Part shown: piece by piece, positions 1-8,361 of the stretch
Numbering within the stretch: position 1 is the stretch's first letter
Layout of the letters: each line of letters starts with the position of its first letter
Assembly: GCA_964058845.1 (NCBI GenBank)
Contig: CAXKVR010000701.1
Coordinates: 1-21,943, forward strand
Length of the DNA stretch: 21,943 bases
DNA from: Carex sylvatica
Taxonomy: Eukaryota > Streptophyta > Magnoliopsida > Poales > Cyperaceae
Reading direction: 5' to 3'
Position numbers and translations under genes: made by a program
The notes under the pieces: model-generated
What the model was told of the DNA's origin: nothing
The model's database searches: none
The model's input: the letters and a program-made list of their open reading frames with translations, nothing else

Positions 1-1
1 C

Positions 2-148
2 CCCGAAATGCCACTACAAAATTATCCACAAAATTATCTTGATAGTTCCTCTCAAATGCCACCACCTAATTATCTACAAAATTATCCACCAAATTATCAA
101 AGAATGGGCCAAATGCTACAAAGAAATTATCAACAACCCCCCAAATGA
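2..148 (+). CDS. C-terminal fragment of an Asn/Tyr/Pro/Gln-rich protein, unidentified
   Basis: The window opens inside a reading frame that gives 48 residues ending at TGA 146-148. Composition is strongly biased: repeated Gln-Asn-Tyr-Pro and Pro-Asn-Tyr units and a C-terminal Asn-Tyr-Gln-Gln-Pro-Pro-Lys. Low-complexity Asn/Tyr/Pro tails occur in several plant families, including organellar RNA-editing factors (MORF) and transposon-derived SANT-like proteins, but 48 residues do not decide between them. The bias may also come from the underlying 'caaaattatcca'-type nucleotide repeat. Its 5' part lies outside the window. It could be the last exon of a gene or a pseudogene fragment. Confidence 0.4.
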   Translation, partial: PEMPLQNYPQNYLDSSSQMPPPNYLQNYPPNYQRMGQMLQRNYQQPPK

Positions 149-865
149 GTGCACCATATTATACTTCAAACGATCCAAACTTCTAGATAGGTAGTGTCAA
201 TATAAATTTCTAACTTCTTTTAATCTTTATGGTTATTTTTTAAATTATAACTTCTAAACATTTCAATTATTTTTTAAATTATTCATTGTAAAGAATAATT
301 ACTAAAAAAAAAAAGTTAGAACTCCGCCTATGTTATTTTACATAGCCGGTCCCAAGCCCGGAATAAAGGAGGAGGGTAACATTTATTTTTTAATATATTA
401 TTTAAAAATAATTTATAATTATTTTTAAAGTAATTAATTTAATAAATTTTTGATTTATATTTTATTGTTTTAAAGTAATTGATTTAAGATATTTTTGATC
501 TATATTTTATTTAACCTATTAAAAATAAATGAACGTTTAGAAAATATATTATCAATTTAAAATGTAAACTAAAAATTTCGAGATGTAAATAAATTATGAA
601 ACTATATAATTAGAATGAGAATTTGAAAATAAAATAAAATGACTCATGTAAAGAAATAAATAAATAGATTTGTACTTGGCCGAATAAATATACAAATTTT
701 TGTACGAATAATTTTTATATATAAGTTACAAATTTTATTTATTTAGAAATTATAAAAATGTGACTTGATAATTTTATGTATATATATACACACTATTTGA
801 TATTGAACTATTCAGATTTTAAAAGTCGAATTATAAACACGTAATAATATTCGTACGACACTTTA
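149..865. other. A/T-rich intergenic DNA with a short dispersed-repeat-like block
   Basis: No coding signal is visible. The only segment of different composition is about 315-377, a GC-richer block containing 'acatagccggtcccaagccc' and 'ggaggaggg'. From memory it resembles a motif dispersed in many plant genomes, perhaps the end of an RTE-type LINE. The family assignment is uncertain. Confidence 0.35.
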
Positions 866-1170
866 AAAAAAGACAGAAAAAAAACAAAAAAACAAAAACA
901 AAAACAAAAAAAAAAACCAGAAAAAAAATCGGACCGGACCATTCCTACCTGGACCGCCCGATTCCTACCCAGACCACCCGGCCCTCCTACCCGACCCGCT
1001 CGGCCCCAGAATCCGAGACGAGTACGGGTATGAAACGGATAGAGTTTTTGAAAAAAAAAAATCCGACTACCCGTATTCATTCTATCCGAGTACCCGTTGT
1101 ATCCGTACCCATTCTATCCGTTGCTCGCCACAGGTTTACCCGAACCGTACCCGTTAGCAAATCTCTAACG
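866..1170. repeat. A-rich tract followed by GC-rich degenerate tandem repeats
   Basis: An A-rich tract (866-928) is followed by roughly 20-bp units at 941-960, 961-980 and a diverged 981-1002 ('attcctacc' then 'gaccncccg'). A second series of ATCCG/TACCCG-type units runs over about 1075-1165. This is a sharp GC island in A/T-rich DNA. It looks like the internal or terminal part of a non-autonomous transposable element, but I see no clear terminal inverted repeats or target-site duplication. The open frame on the - strand here is only a by-product of the repeats. Confidence 0.5.
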
Positions 1171-2815
1171 GCAACCGGCAGTAATTTTGTAGCCCAGAAT
1201 CAATCCTAAACAATGGAGGTGAATTTCTCCGTGGCTAAAGCGAGACAAGTGACGAGAAAATAGCTTCGTACCATCGAGTCCTAAAATTTCTATAATAAAT
1301 GGCGGGTGTTCGACGTATATTGAAAATTTTGTTACTAAAAAATAAGGCGAGATATATAGTTTAAGAATTATAATCTGAATACAATATAAGCATAATTTAG
1401 AAATAGTTTATCATTTTGTAATATAAAAATAAATTAAAAATATTAATATTTATTAAGATAAAAGTTTGTGAAATTTTACAAATGTTACTAAATAAATAAC
1501 GTGTTCTCAGTAACTAATTTTAGAAAAAATATTATGAAGTGCTGAAAGAAAAGAATGCTGATATAAATACGAGTATTATTTAATGAAGTCCAATATAAGA
1601 AATGACATATTAACTGAAAAGTTATTTGCTTAAAGAATATAGCAATTTGACCGTCTTCTTTAAAAAAATCAGCATGTTATTTCGAATCAATTTTAAAAAA
1701 AGAAACAGTAATGCCACTCAGTTAAATTAAAATGAAACTAAGGTACATAACTATAGGAGAACTTAATAACCAAAATAAGCAGTACCATAACGGTACCACA
1801 TATATATATCACCTTATCCAATCTAAACAGATTATGTATCATAATTTAAAATATAACATAACAACTGGTACCACACCATTTATCCATCATAACAAACTAA
1901 GAAAGGCTAACTCAACAATTTAATAACCAGATTAACACAACATTCAACTTGATGTCATGCCTGTGATTGCATTCAGCTCTTATGTTTGAGTTTATTATTG
2001 GTTTCATATTTGATTGTTTAGGATCTCAAATTGCTTTTAAGTAGTATTTGTATGTATTCTCTTCATTAAGCCTTTTAATTCATTTTTAATTCTATTAATA
2101 TTTTATCATTTGAGATTTATATGCATAGAAATCTCTAAGCTTTTAACCAACAAGATCACACTTTTCTTTCTTTGAAGTGACAGCAGGCCCATCTATTTTC
2201 TATTACTTCATTTAAGAATTTGATATAGATGTGACTTTTTATTATACTCCTACATACGCCATGTTAGTTCTAGGAACTGATTTGAAACAGATCAGGAATT
2301 ATAAGTTTCTTCAAGCTTACTATTTTTAGTGATACCAGTATCATTTGTTTGTTTTGCTCTTCTATATTTTTTTTGTTATTGGTATAGTACCCACATAGTT
2401 CTGGTACAAGACTTGAGGCCAAACGAATCGATACAAGTTTGCTGGGGGGTTTACCATCTAGCATGCTTTTGATTATATGAAACATAGATTTGTTTATTCT
2501 AGCATCAGTACTATCTGGGCTTTCTTCTTTTCATTGCTTGGTATTGGTACAGCATCGATTTGGTAATGATACATTAGTACAGGGCTTGAGATCTTAGAGG
2601 ATTAGTTCAGGTTTCTTTGGACATTTATTTGGTTCTGCTAGACCAATTCAATCATACCAATATCATAATTTAAACAAAATCATAAGATTAAAAAGAGAAA
2701 ACCCAAAAGAGGAAGAATCTGACAAGACTAAAGCAAACTTACAAAGAGCGCCCTTGATTTTATATTATTATTTTTGTTTATGTTGTATGTTGTATGGTAG
2801 AAAAATATGAACTGG
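1171..2815. other. Intergenic DNA without recognisable genes
   Basis: A/T-rich sequence with only short spurious frames. Several 'ggtacc/ggtatt' words recur at about 1770-1880 and 2320-2600 and hint at an old degraded repeat. I could not define ends or a family. Confidence 0.4.
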
Positions 2816-2819
2816 GCCC

Positions 2820-3110
2820 GCTTGTGTTTATGATTTGGTATTTATATTAGTTGATAATGTGTTTATGATTTGGTTCATAAGTTGTCCAAAGTTAGACCCA
2901 ATTGGTTATCCATGGTTCAACCCAATTCAATTGAACTGGACTTGTTCTGAACAGGACTCAGTTCGAACAGGACTCAATTTTGAACAACATTGAACGGGCT
3001 AAACATGGACTTGAAGAACTTCGTTTTGGGCCGATCATGAACCGGGTCTGTTCCATTCAATTTCTATCTGAACCAGTCATGAACAGAGCTTTTGTTCGTT
3101 AGCAGCCCTG
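2820..3110. mobile_element. Possible hAT-type element remnant (right terminus only)
   Basis: The segment is full of 'gaac'/'gttc' words ('cagttcgaacaggactc', 'gaacgggc', 'catgaacc') and ends in 'gttcgttagcagccctg' at 3094-3110. Read on the opposite strand this is a CAGGGCTG terminus, which fits plant hAT elements. I found no matching left terminus and no 8-bp target-site duplication, so this is a remnant at best. Confidence 0.35.
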
Positions 3111-3944
3111 CATTCAATCCCCCCCTGAAAAGAAAGAAAGAAAGAAAAAGAAACACAACTCGTCAAATACTAAATAAAATGATGAGAAATGTTCTCAAGG
3201 CGAATAAGAACGATAAGTAATGGCTCGATGCACATAATGAATCGAGAATGATCTGAAAAGAGCAAGATTCAATATAGTCATTGGTCAGATCAGCTATGGT
3301 GTGAGTTCTCCTCAACCGCATCCGACACACCTGGACTAAATGACAGGAGAAATAGTTTCAGCTAATTATTTAGCTAGCATAGAGTTTATAAACAGTTTCT
3401 TAATAAGAAACTCTTCCACATCTCTGAAATTGAATTAGAAACTGTCATATCATATTAGAAACTCCCATAGTACCAGGAATGTAGATGCTCTTAATACTTC
3501 CAACGGTCGTGAAAGGTTTTCCTTTGTGCGTACGAATTCTAAAGTGAATTGAACGGACGCAAGATTCAGCGAATTCAGAAGTGTCGGACTGGTTGCACTA
3601 GCCAACAACTCCTAGCCGACAACCCTGGCAAGAGCCGATGCCACTAGCCGACTAGCTGCATAATGCCAATACTTACACCTTATTTGAATGGAGAGTAGAG
3701 AAAGGGAGGAGAGGTGAAAAATAGAAGAGAAATAAATAAAATAGAAAAGAAGATTAACATATTTAATTTTTTCGTATTTAGATTATTAATGAGAGAAAAT
3801 AAATTTATAGTTCCTTTCCGTCTTATTTCTTGTTTGATTAAATAAAATTTAGGAGGTTAATAAGAAATTCAGTTGCTACTGTAGGTTTGTGAACTTGAAT
3901 GAAAATTATATAGGTAAGAAATATGATTGGGTATTTGTGTTATT
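3111..3944. other. Intergenic DNA, no gene seen
   Basis: A purine-rich tract lies at about 3125-3150. A slightly GC-richer stretch with repeated 'agccgac/tagccga' words is at about 3590-3655. Nothing coding was found. The purine-rich start at 3675-3740 and pyrimidine-rich DNA near 4480-4505 might be the ends of an older element into which the 3955-4314 MITE inserted, but their match is poor. Confidence 0.35.
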
Positions 3945-4324
3945 TTCTCTTAAAGCTAAGAGTTCAAATGCCTCCATTTTTTGTGCCTCCACCATGCCTT
4001 CATTTTAAAAAGTTTTAATAATTTAAAATCTAAAACTTAGGAATCAAAATAAAACCGTTAGATATGAACTATATCATTTTATTTATGCACGTGTACAAAA
4101 TTATGGCATTCTAACTTTATATTGGTTGTCATCAAGAGCTTGTAAAAAATGTACTAATGTAGATAATTTATAGATGTTGATTTTTCAACTTATTGATTCA
4201 CATAAAAACAATATTGATCCAACGGTTTTATTTTGACTTTTAAATTTTGAATTTGCAACTATTAAAGTTTATAAAAATGGAGGCACAAAAAATGAATGCA
4301 TTTGAACCCTCCTCTTCTCTTAAA
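3945..4324. mobile_element. Mutator-type MITE (360 bp) with 10-bp target-site duplication
   Basis: The element spans 3955-4314 and is flanked by perfect TTCTCTTAAA repeats at 3945-3954 and 4315-4324. Its arms are inverted. The left arm reads 'gttcaaatgcctccattttt' and the right arm, reverse-complemented, reads 'gttcaaatgcattcattttt', both followed by 'tgtgcctcca'. Further in, both arms carry 'tcaaaataaaaccgtt'. There is no coding capacity. A 9-10 bp duplication is typical of Mutator-like elements. Confidence 0.8.
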
Positions 4325-4504
4325 ATATTTACAACAAAATTTCTTTAGATCTATTACACTTCAAATTAGAAGAAAATCGATTTTATTAATTATAATCATA
4401 CAAATCATTTCATTCTTGTATACTTTTCATCTTCAATATAATTTTATCAATTAAACACCATTGGAGAAAAAAAAATTATTTCCTTTCTATTCCCTCCCTA
4501 CCTC

Positions 4505-5040
4505 TACGGGAAATTGTCTACGAAGTGCTGCCGTACCCTAATGGAATTAATCTATAGTGGGTTTTTTGTATTTCGATTCATTTTTTTGAATTCGAAATCA
4601 AGATTTGGTATTGATTTTCAATTGAAAGTCTTTTATCGCAGATTTTTAATTCTATTGATTTTAATCCTGATTTTCAAGATAATCAAAATTGGAACTGGTC
4701 TAGAAGGTCAAACGGCTATAGATTCGGGGTTTTTAGAATCTGCAGTTGTTCCTCAGTAGCTCAGTGGTAGAGCAGTCGGCTGTTAACTGATTGGTCGTAG
4801 ATTTGAATCCTACTTGGGGAGATTAAATTAGTTCTTAATGAAAGAATAAAGATTTAAAATGATTCATAGGGTCTTAACAAGAAAATTCCTATCAATTAGT
4901 AAAAAAAGAAGAATACAATTTATGCACAGTGTGATAAGGATTGTATTTCATATTGACAGCGGGTCATCAAGAATTTCCGTTTAAGTTTGAGATGGAGGTT
5001 GTTTGTGCTCGTGGTTTTGGTCTTTTGGACTCTGGCGAAG
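4505..5040 (+). other. Chloroplast-derived nuclear insert (NUPT) from the trnR-trnN-ycf1 side of the inverted repeat
   Basis: The core is a chloroplast trnN-GUU (4750-4821). Its flanks also look plastid in type: upstream 'ctgcagttgttcctcag' and downstream 'aaattagttcttaatgaaag' followed by 'attcctatcaattagt', which I recall as the plastid spacers around trnN. The exact ends are not visible to me. The left end is somewhere around 4480-4560 and the right end lies between about 4920 and 5050. The frame at 4514-4759 is plastid spacer, not a gene. Confidence 0.7.
4750..4821 (+). tRNA. trnN-GUU: Chloroplast-type tRNA-Asn (GUU), nuclear copy, mutated
   Basis: This 72-nt cloverleaf has anticodon GTT at 4782-4784 in the loop CTGTTAA, D-arm 'gctcagtggtagagc' and acceptor ends TCCTCAG...TTGGGGA. 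Compared with the plastid trnN-GUU I recall, there are four differences: G to A at position 26, C to T at the foot of the anticodon stem, and G to A plus C to T in the T-arm. All four are C:G to T:A transitions. The T-arm pair closing the loop becomes A-C and the invariant TTC becomes TTT. It is therefore probably a non-functional pseudo-tRNA; nuclear expression is also doubtful because it lacks any 3' CCA or obvious pol III terminator. Confidence 0.85.
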
Positions 5041-5165
5041 TTGATGAATTTGGATTAAAATATCGAGTGATAATTTATTAATAATAAATTAACTTAATAA
5101 CTTTAATAATGAATATAAAAATTAGTTATTTTAAAACTGACCTGTGAAATATGATATATTATATA

Positions 5166-5595
5166 TTGTATCTGAAAGAAAGTTAGGTGTGTTGTACTCA
5201 TAAAAAAATTTGATGAGCATAATTTTAAAATATATCATATTGACTTTAAATGAGACGAATTCAAAACAGTTGAAAGTTAAAACTGATCTATTTTACAAGT
5301 AATGTGTATCTATGCAAAATTTTGAATTTAGATAATATAAAGTCAAGTGATAAAAAATATAAATTTGTACATGAAAAATAAATAAATGAAGTTTTACAAG
5401 TTATTTTAATGCATTCATTTTTCAATAATTTTTGACGGTTTGATTTGTACTAAATGAATTTGAAAATTTTAAAAATTCGGCATGTACATGCATCAATCGT
5501 GAAGTAGATGGTTTCATCAATCCAATAAATTTTAGAAATATATTCATCAAATTCTTAGTGGAGCACAACACACCCTAACTCTGCTCTTGTATCTG
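5166..5595. mobile_element. Mutator-type MITE (about 412 bp) with perfect 9-bp target-site duplication
   Basis: TTGTATCTG is repeated at 5166-5174 and 5587-5595. The ends are inverted: the left reads 'agttaggtgtgttgtactc' and the right, reverse-complemented, reads 'agttagggtgtgttgtgctc', then both run into 'aatttgatga'. The outermost 5 bases match only partly. The interior is A/T-rich with no frame. Confidence 0.75.
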
Positions 5596-5745
5596 TACCT
5601 AAAAAATAATATAATTTAATACATATTGTATCATTTAATCTCATTCATTAAATAATTTCAAATTGATTGTGATTATATTATTAAAATAATACGTATGTTT
5701 AATTGAATATTAAATAATACACAGATTACATAAAATTTAACATAA

Positions 5746-6066
5746 ATCCACAAAGAGTGAGGTTATGGTATTATAGATAGTGTATATTGGTACGTACGAT
5801 GAATTATTATTTTTATATTTAAAGTTCAAACAATTAATTTGAACCGTTCAACGTGATTTCCATATTAAAATGTACTTTTACATAAAAAATAATAATTTTC
5901 TAAATTTCATTTTATCTATTTTTTAATAAATAAAAAATTACTATATAGAAGTACATTTTTTCATATAGAATCACCACTTGAACTTTGAATTAAAAAAATA
6001 TTGATCCATTATCCATATGCGTTATGCATAATACGTATGCACAACGTAGCCTCACTCATCCATAAA
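5746..6066. mobile_element. Mutator-type MITE (303 bp), GAGTGAGG ends, 9-bp target-site duplication
   Basis: The element covers 5755-6057 and begins GAGTGAGG and ends CCTCACTC. It is flanked by ATCCACAAA (5746-5754) and ATCCATAAA (6058-6066), an 8/9 match. The arms fold back over most of the length. The inner block 'aaagttcaaa...atttgaaccgttca...catattaaaatgtac' closely matches the next element, so the two share ancestry. No coding frame. Confidence 0.82.
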
Positions 6067-6331
6067 ACTAACATTTATAACTTTTTAAATTTTAACTTTT
6101 TTTATTAATTTTTAAAAAAGTTATTAAAATTACTGAAGTGAGCATTGTAAAGATACCAACCTACAGTATAAATTAAAAAAAAAATGAAGGACGTGTTTAA
6201 TATCTAATGCATATTTATTTGAAAAATGAGATGTGGATATATGATATTTGAATATCTGTATGAATATAGATATAATTTTACGTTTTAATTATCTGTATCT
6301 GAATAATAAATATATACTATATATATTAATA

Positions 6332-6743
6332 TATATTATGGAGAAGGGTTAAAATGCACAATTGGTTTTGTGCTCCAACTGTACCTCATGTCTTTATCTT
6401 CGTTTACAAAGTTCAAATAGTCGATTTGAACTGTTCATCTTGTTCTACATATTAAAATGTGCTTACAGACCAAATTTTGTATTTTTTTGAAATTTTTCAC
6501 TATTTTTTAGATAGATACAAAATCACTGTTTTTGGATGGTCAAGATGCAGTAAATTTGTACCAATCTAAAAAATAGTAAAAAAATTCCAAAGAATATAAA
6601 ATTTAGTCTCTAAGCATATTTTAATATAAAAAATAAAATGAACGGTTCGGATCGACTGTTTGAATTTTGTAAACGAAAATAGAGATGTGAGATATAATTG
6701 AAGCACAAATCAATGGTGCATTTTAACCCTACTCTATATTATT
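6332..6743. mobile_element. Long foldback Mutator-type MITE (394 bp)
   Basis: The element covers 6341-6734 with ends GAGAAGGGTTAAAATGCA and, reverse-complemented, GAGTAGGGTTAAAATGCA. It is flanked by TATATTATG (6332-6340) and TATATTATT (6735-6743), an 8/9-bp duplication. The inverted arms are about 190 bp each and pair almost end to end. Both arms contain 'cgtttacaaa', a 'cgat..gaacngttca' block and 'actattttttaga'. Transcription would give a long near-perfect hairpin. Confidence 0.87.
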
Positions 6744-6957
6744 AACAAATTATGTTATTTACTATTATAATTAAATAAATATTATGAACTTTTGTATATT
6801 TTTAAAATATAATATTCGATATAATTCATATCTGTATTCTTCATCCTTATTCAGAAAATTATAAATATAGTTTTACCACTATCCGTTTTCGAATCCACAT
6901 CCTCCCAGTACATAAAAGGAAATCGTTTAGAATTAATTGACCCGGTAACTTTGCACG

Positions 6958-6965
6958 ATCTCAAA
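6958..6965. repeat. Left target-site duplication of the MULE
   Basis: ATCTCAAA directly precedes the T-run that opens the left TIR. The right partner is 15423-15430. The same word occurs twice more just downstream of the right copy, so its uniqueness as a duplication is slightly weakened. Confidence 0.7.
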
Positions 6966-7138
6966 TTTTTTTTTTAAAAACCATAATTAAAAAAATGATT
7001 TTTACTAATCCGGCATGATTGCTTTTTTTTTTTCAAAAACCGGAAGAACCGGACGAGCCGTCCGGTGCAATATTTTTTTTTTTCTCAAAACCGGAGGAGC
7101 CGTCCGGTTCCTATATTTTATTTTAATTTTATTCATTT
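6966..7138 (+). repeat. Left terminal inverted repeat of the MULE
   Basis: After a T/A run the repeat contains 'accataattaaaaaaatga', 'ccggcatgattgc', then two copies of a 17-bp GC palindrome (7049-7065 and 7091-7107), and ends at 'ttaattttattcattt'. It matches the reverse complement of 15248-15421 with only a handful of differences, mostly in homopolymers. The open frame starting at 7015 is simply TIR sequence. Confidence 0.9.
7049..7107. promoter_or_regulatory. Paired 17-bp palindromes in the left TIR, candidate transposase sites
   Basis: CCGGACGAGCCGTCCGG (7049-7065, seven-base arms around AGC) and CCGGAGGAGCCGTCCGG (7091-7107) are 42 bp apart start to start. The equivalents in the right TIR are 15320-15336 and 15278-15294, the latter with one terminal C to T change. 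Paired GC-rich palindromes in otherwise A/T-rich ends fit binding sites, but no binding data support this. Confidence 0.45.
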
Positions 7139-7317
7139 CATCTATTAAACCGTGCAGCAACTGTGTAACGATTCATTTTTTCAATTTTATTTTCTTTTTC
7201 TTTTTTCTTTTCACTATTTATTTTCTTTCCTTTCCGTCTCACCAATTATTATACTTGTCGGTGGGTAATATTATAATTGTCGGTGGGTACTGTGCAGTCA
7301 CTTTTTTTTTCTTTTTT

Positions 7318-7397
7318 CTATAAATCATCTTCTCTCTGTCAAACTCAATCATAAACTCTATAAATCATCTTCTCTCTGTCCAACTCAAACATAAACT
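7318..7397 (+). repeat. Tandem duplication, two 40-bp units
   Basis: 'ctataaatcatcttctctct' starts at 7318 and again at 7358; the units differ at about two to three positions. The duplication includes the TATAAA-like 'ctataaatc', so the possible core promoter of the transposase gene may be present twice. Confidence 0.75.
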
Positions 7398-7852
7398 CAG
7401 AAAACTTAAATTTTTTCTTCTCCGTCATTTTTAGCTGATAATCAAGCTCCAGCAGAAAATTGTGTTCTTACAAATTGGCATCTTCATTGTGTTGGTAGCT
7501 TTCATCTAAAGATTATAGTAAGTTTTTTTTTTTCAATTACTTTTTAAGTTGTAAAATTAAAAATGATATCAACAGTTGATTTTAACAATTTATAAAATTA
7601 AGTTTAGTTACTCTGCCAAAATCATACACCCGTAGATTAATTTGAAACCAAATGACCTATATTTATTTATATATTTAATTTTTTTTTTAAATATAAAATC
7701 TCTGTTTCACATATAAAGTTTGTTGCATGAGATATTTTCCTTCTTTTTACTAAATGCCAAAGAAACATAAATATTGAAATATATCATTATAGAACAAAAT
7801 AATGAACGAACACTAACCTCCTTGAAATCATTTTTTTAGTGTAGATGCATGT

Positions 7853-8045
7853 AGTAATTGTGGAATTATTTATTTATTTGCATGGTTTATGTAGATATAT
7901 TGTTTAGTAATTGTGGAATGATTTATTTATTTGCATGGTTTATGTAGATACATTGTTTATGTGCATGTACTTTTTTTTAGTATAGATGCATGTAGTATTT
8001 TTTTAATTATTTATTTATGGTTTATGTAGATGCATTGTTTATTTC
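7853..8045 (+). repeat. Tandem repeat with 53-bp period in the transposase upstream region
   Basis: Units start at 7853 and 7906 ('agtaattgtggaat' ... 'gcatggtttatgtagata') and are nearly identical. A third degenerate copy, with 'gatgcatgtagta' and 'ggtttatgtagatgcattgt', follows to about 8045. No coding frame. The region between the left TIR and 8362 otherwise shows no gene. A pyrimidine-rich leader lies directly before the transposase ATG. Confidence 0.7.
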
Positions 8046-8361
8046 ATGGCGGGGGCTGATATCAAAACAACCGAATTTTTTATTGACACAAAGACTATTA
8101 ATATTTTGTAGTGGATGGACAATATAATATTGCCCTTTTATAACCAATTACTTTTGTTGGTACTCTAATTAGTAAGCTTTAAATTCATACCGTGGGAACC
8201 ATCCGGTCTCTCTATTTTTTTTATTCGGACTGGACCCACCGGCTCTATATTTTTCCTCCTAATATTATTATTTTCATCATTTTTTTCTCCTAATATAAAT
8301 ATTCATCTTCTTCCTTCCTCCAGCAGACTATTGATTTCTTCTTCTCCACCATTTTCAGATA

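Noticed and set aside
808..1080. 90-codon antisense frame
   Set aside because: It arises from the GC-rich tandem units and an A-rich tract (poly-Phe); no protein-like composition.
2577..3110. Complete hAT element using 'cagggcttgag' at 2579 as left end
   Set aside because: The flanking octamers CATTAGTA and CATTCAAT do not match as a duplication, and the ends agree only over the first few bases.
3675..4505. Larger element enclosing the 3955-4314 MITE, with purine-rich and pyrimidine-rich ends
   Set aside because: Similarity of the ends is compositional only, with no exact terminal words or target-site duplication.
4514..4759. 81-codon frame upstream of trnN
   Set aside because: It is plastid spacer sequence of the inserted chloroplast fragment, not a known gene.
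7015..7323. 102-codon open frame at the left TIR, with a near-copy at the right TIR on the other strand
   Set aside because: The matching frame exists only because the TIR itself is repeated; the residues are poly-Phe and simple motif translations, and the frame leaves the TIR into unrelated DNA.
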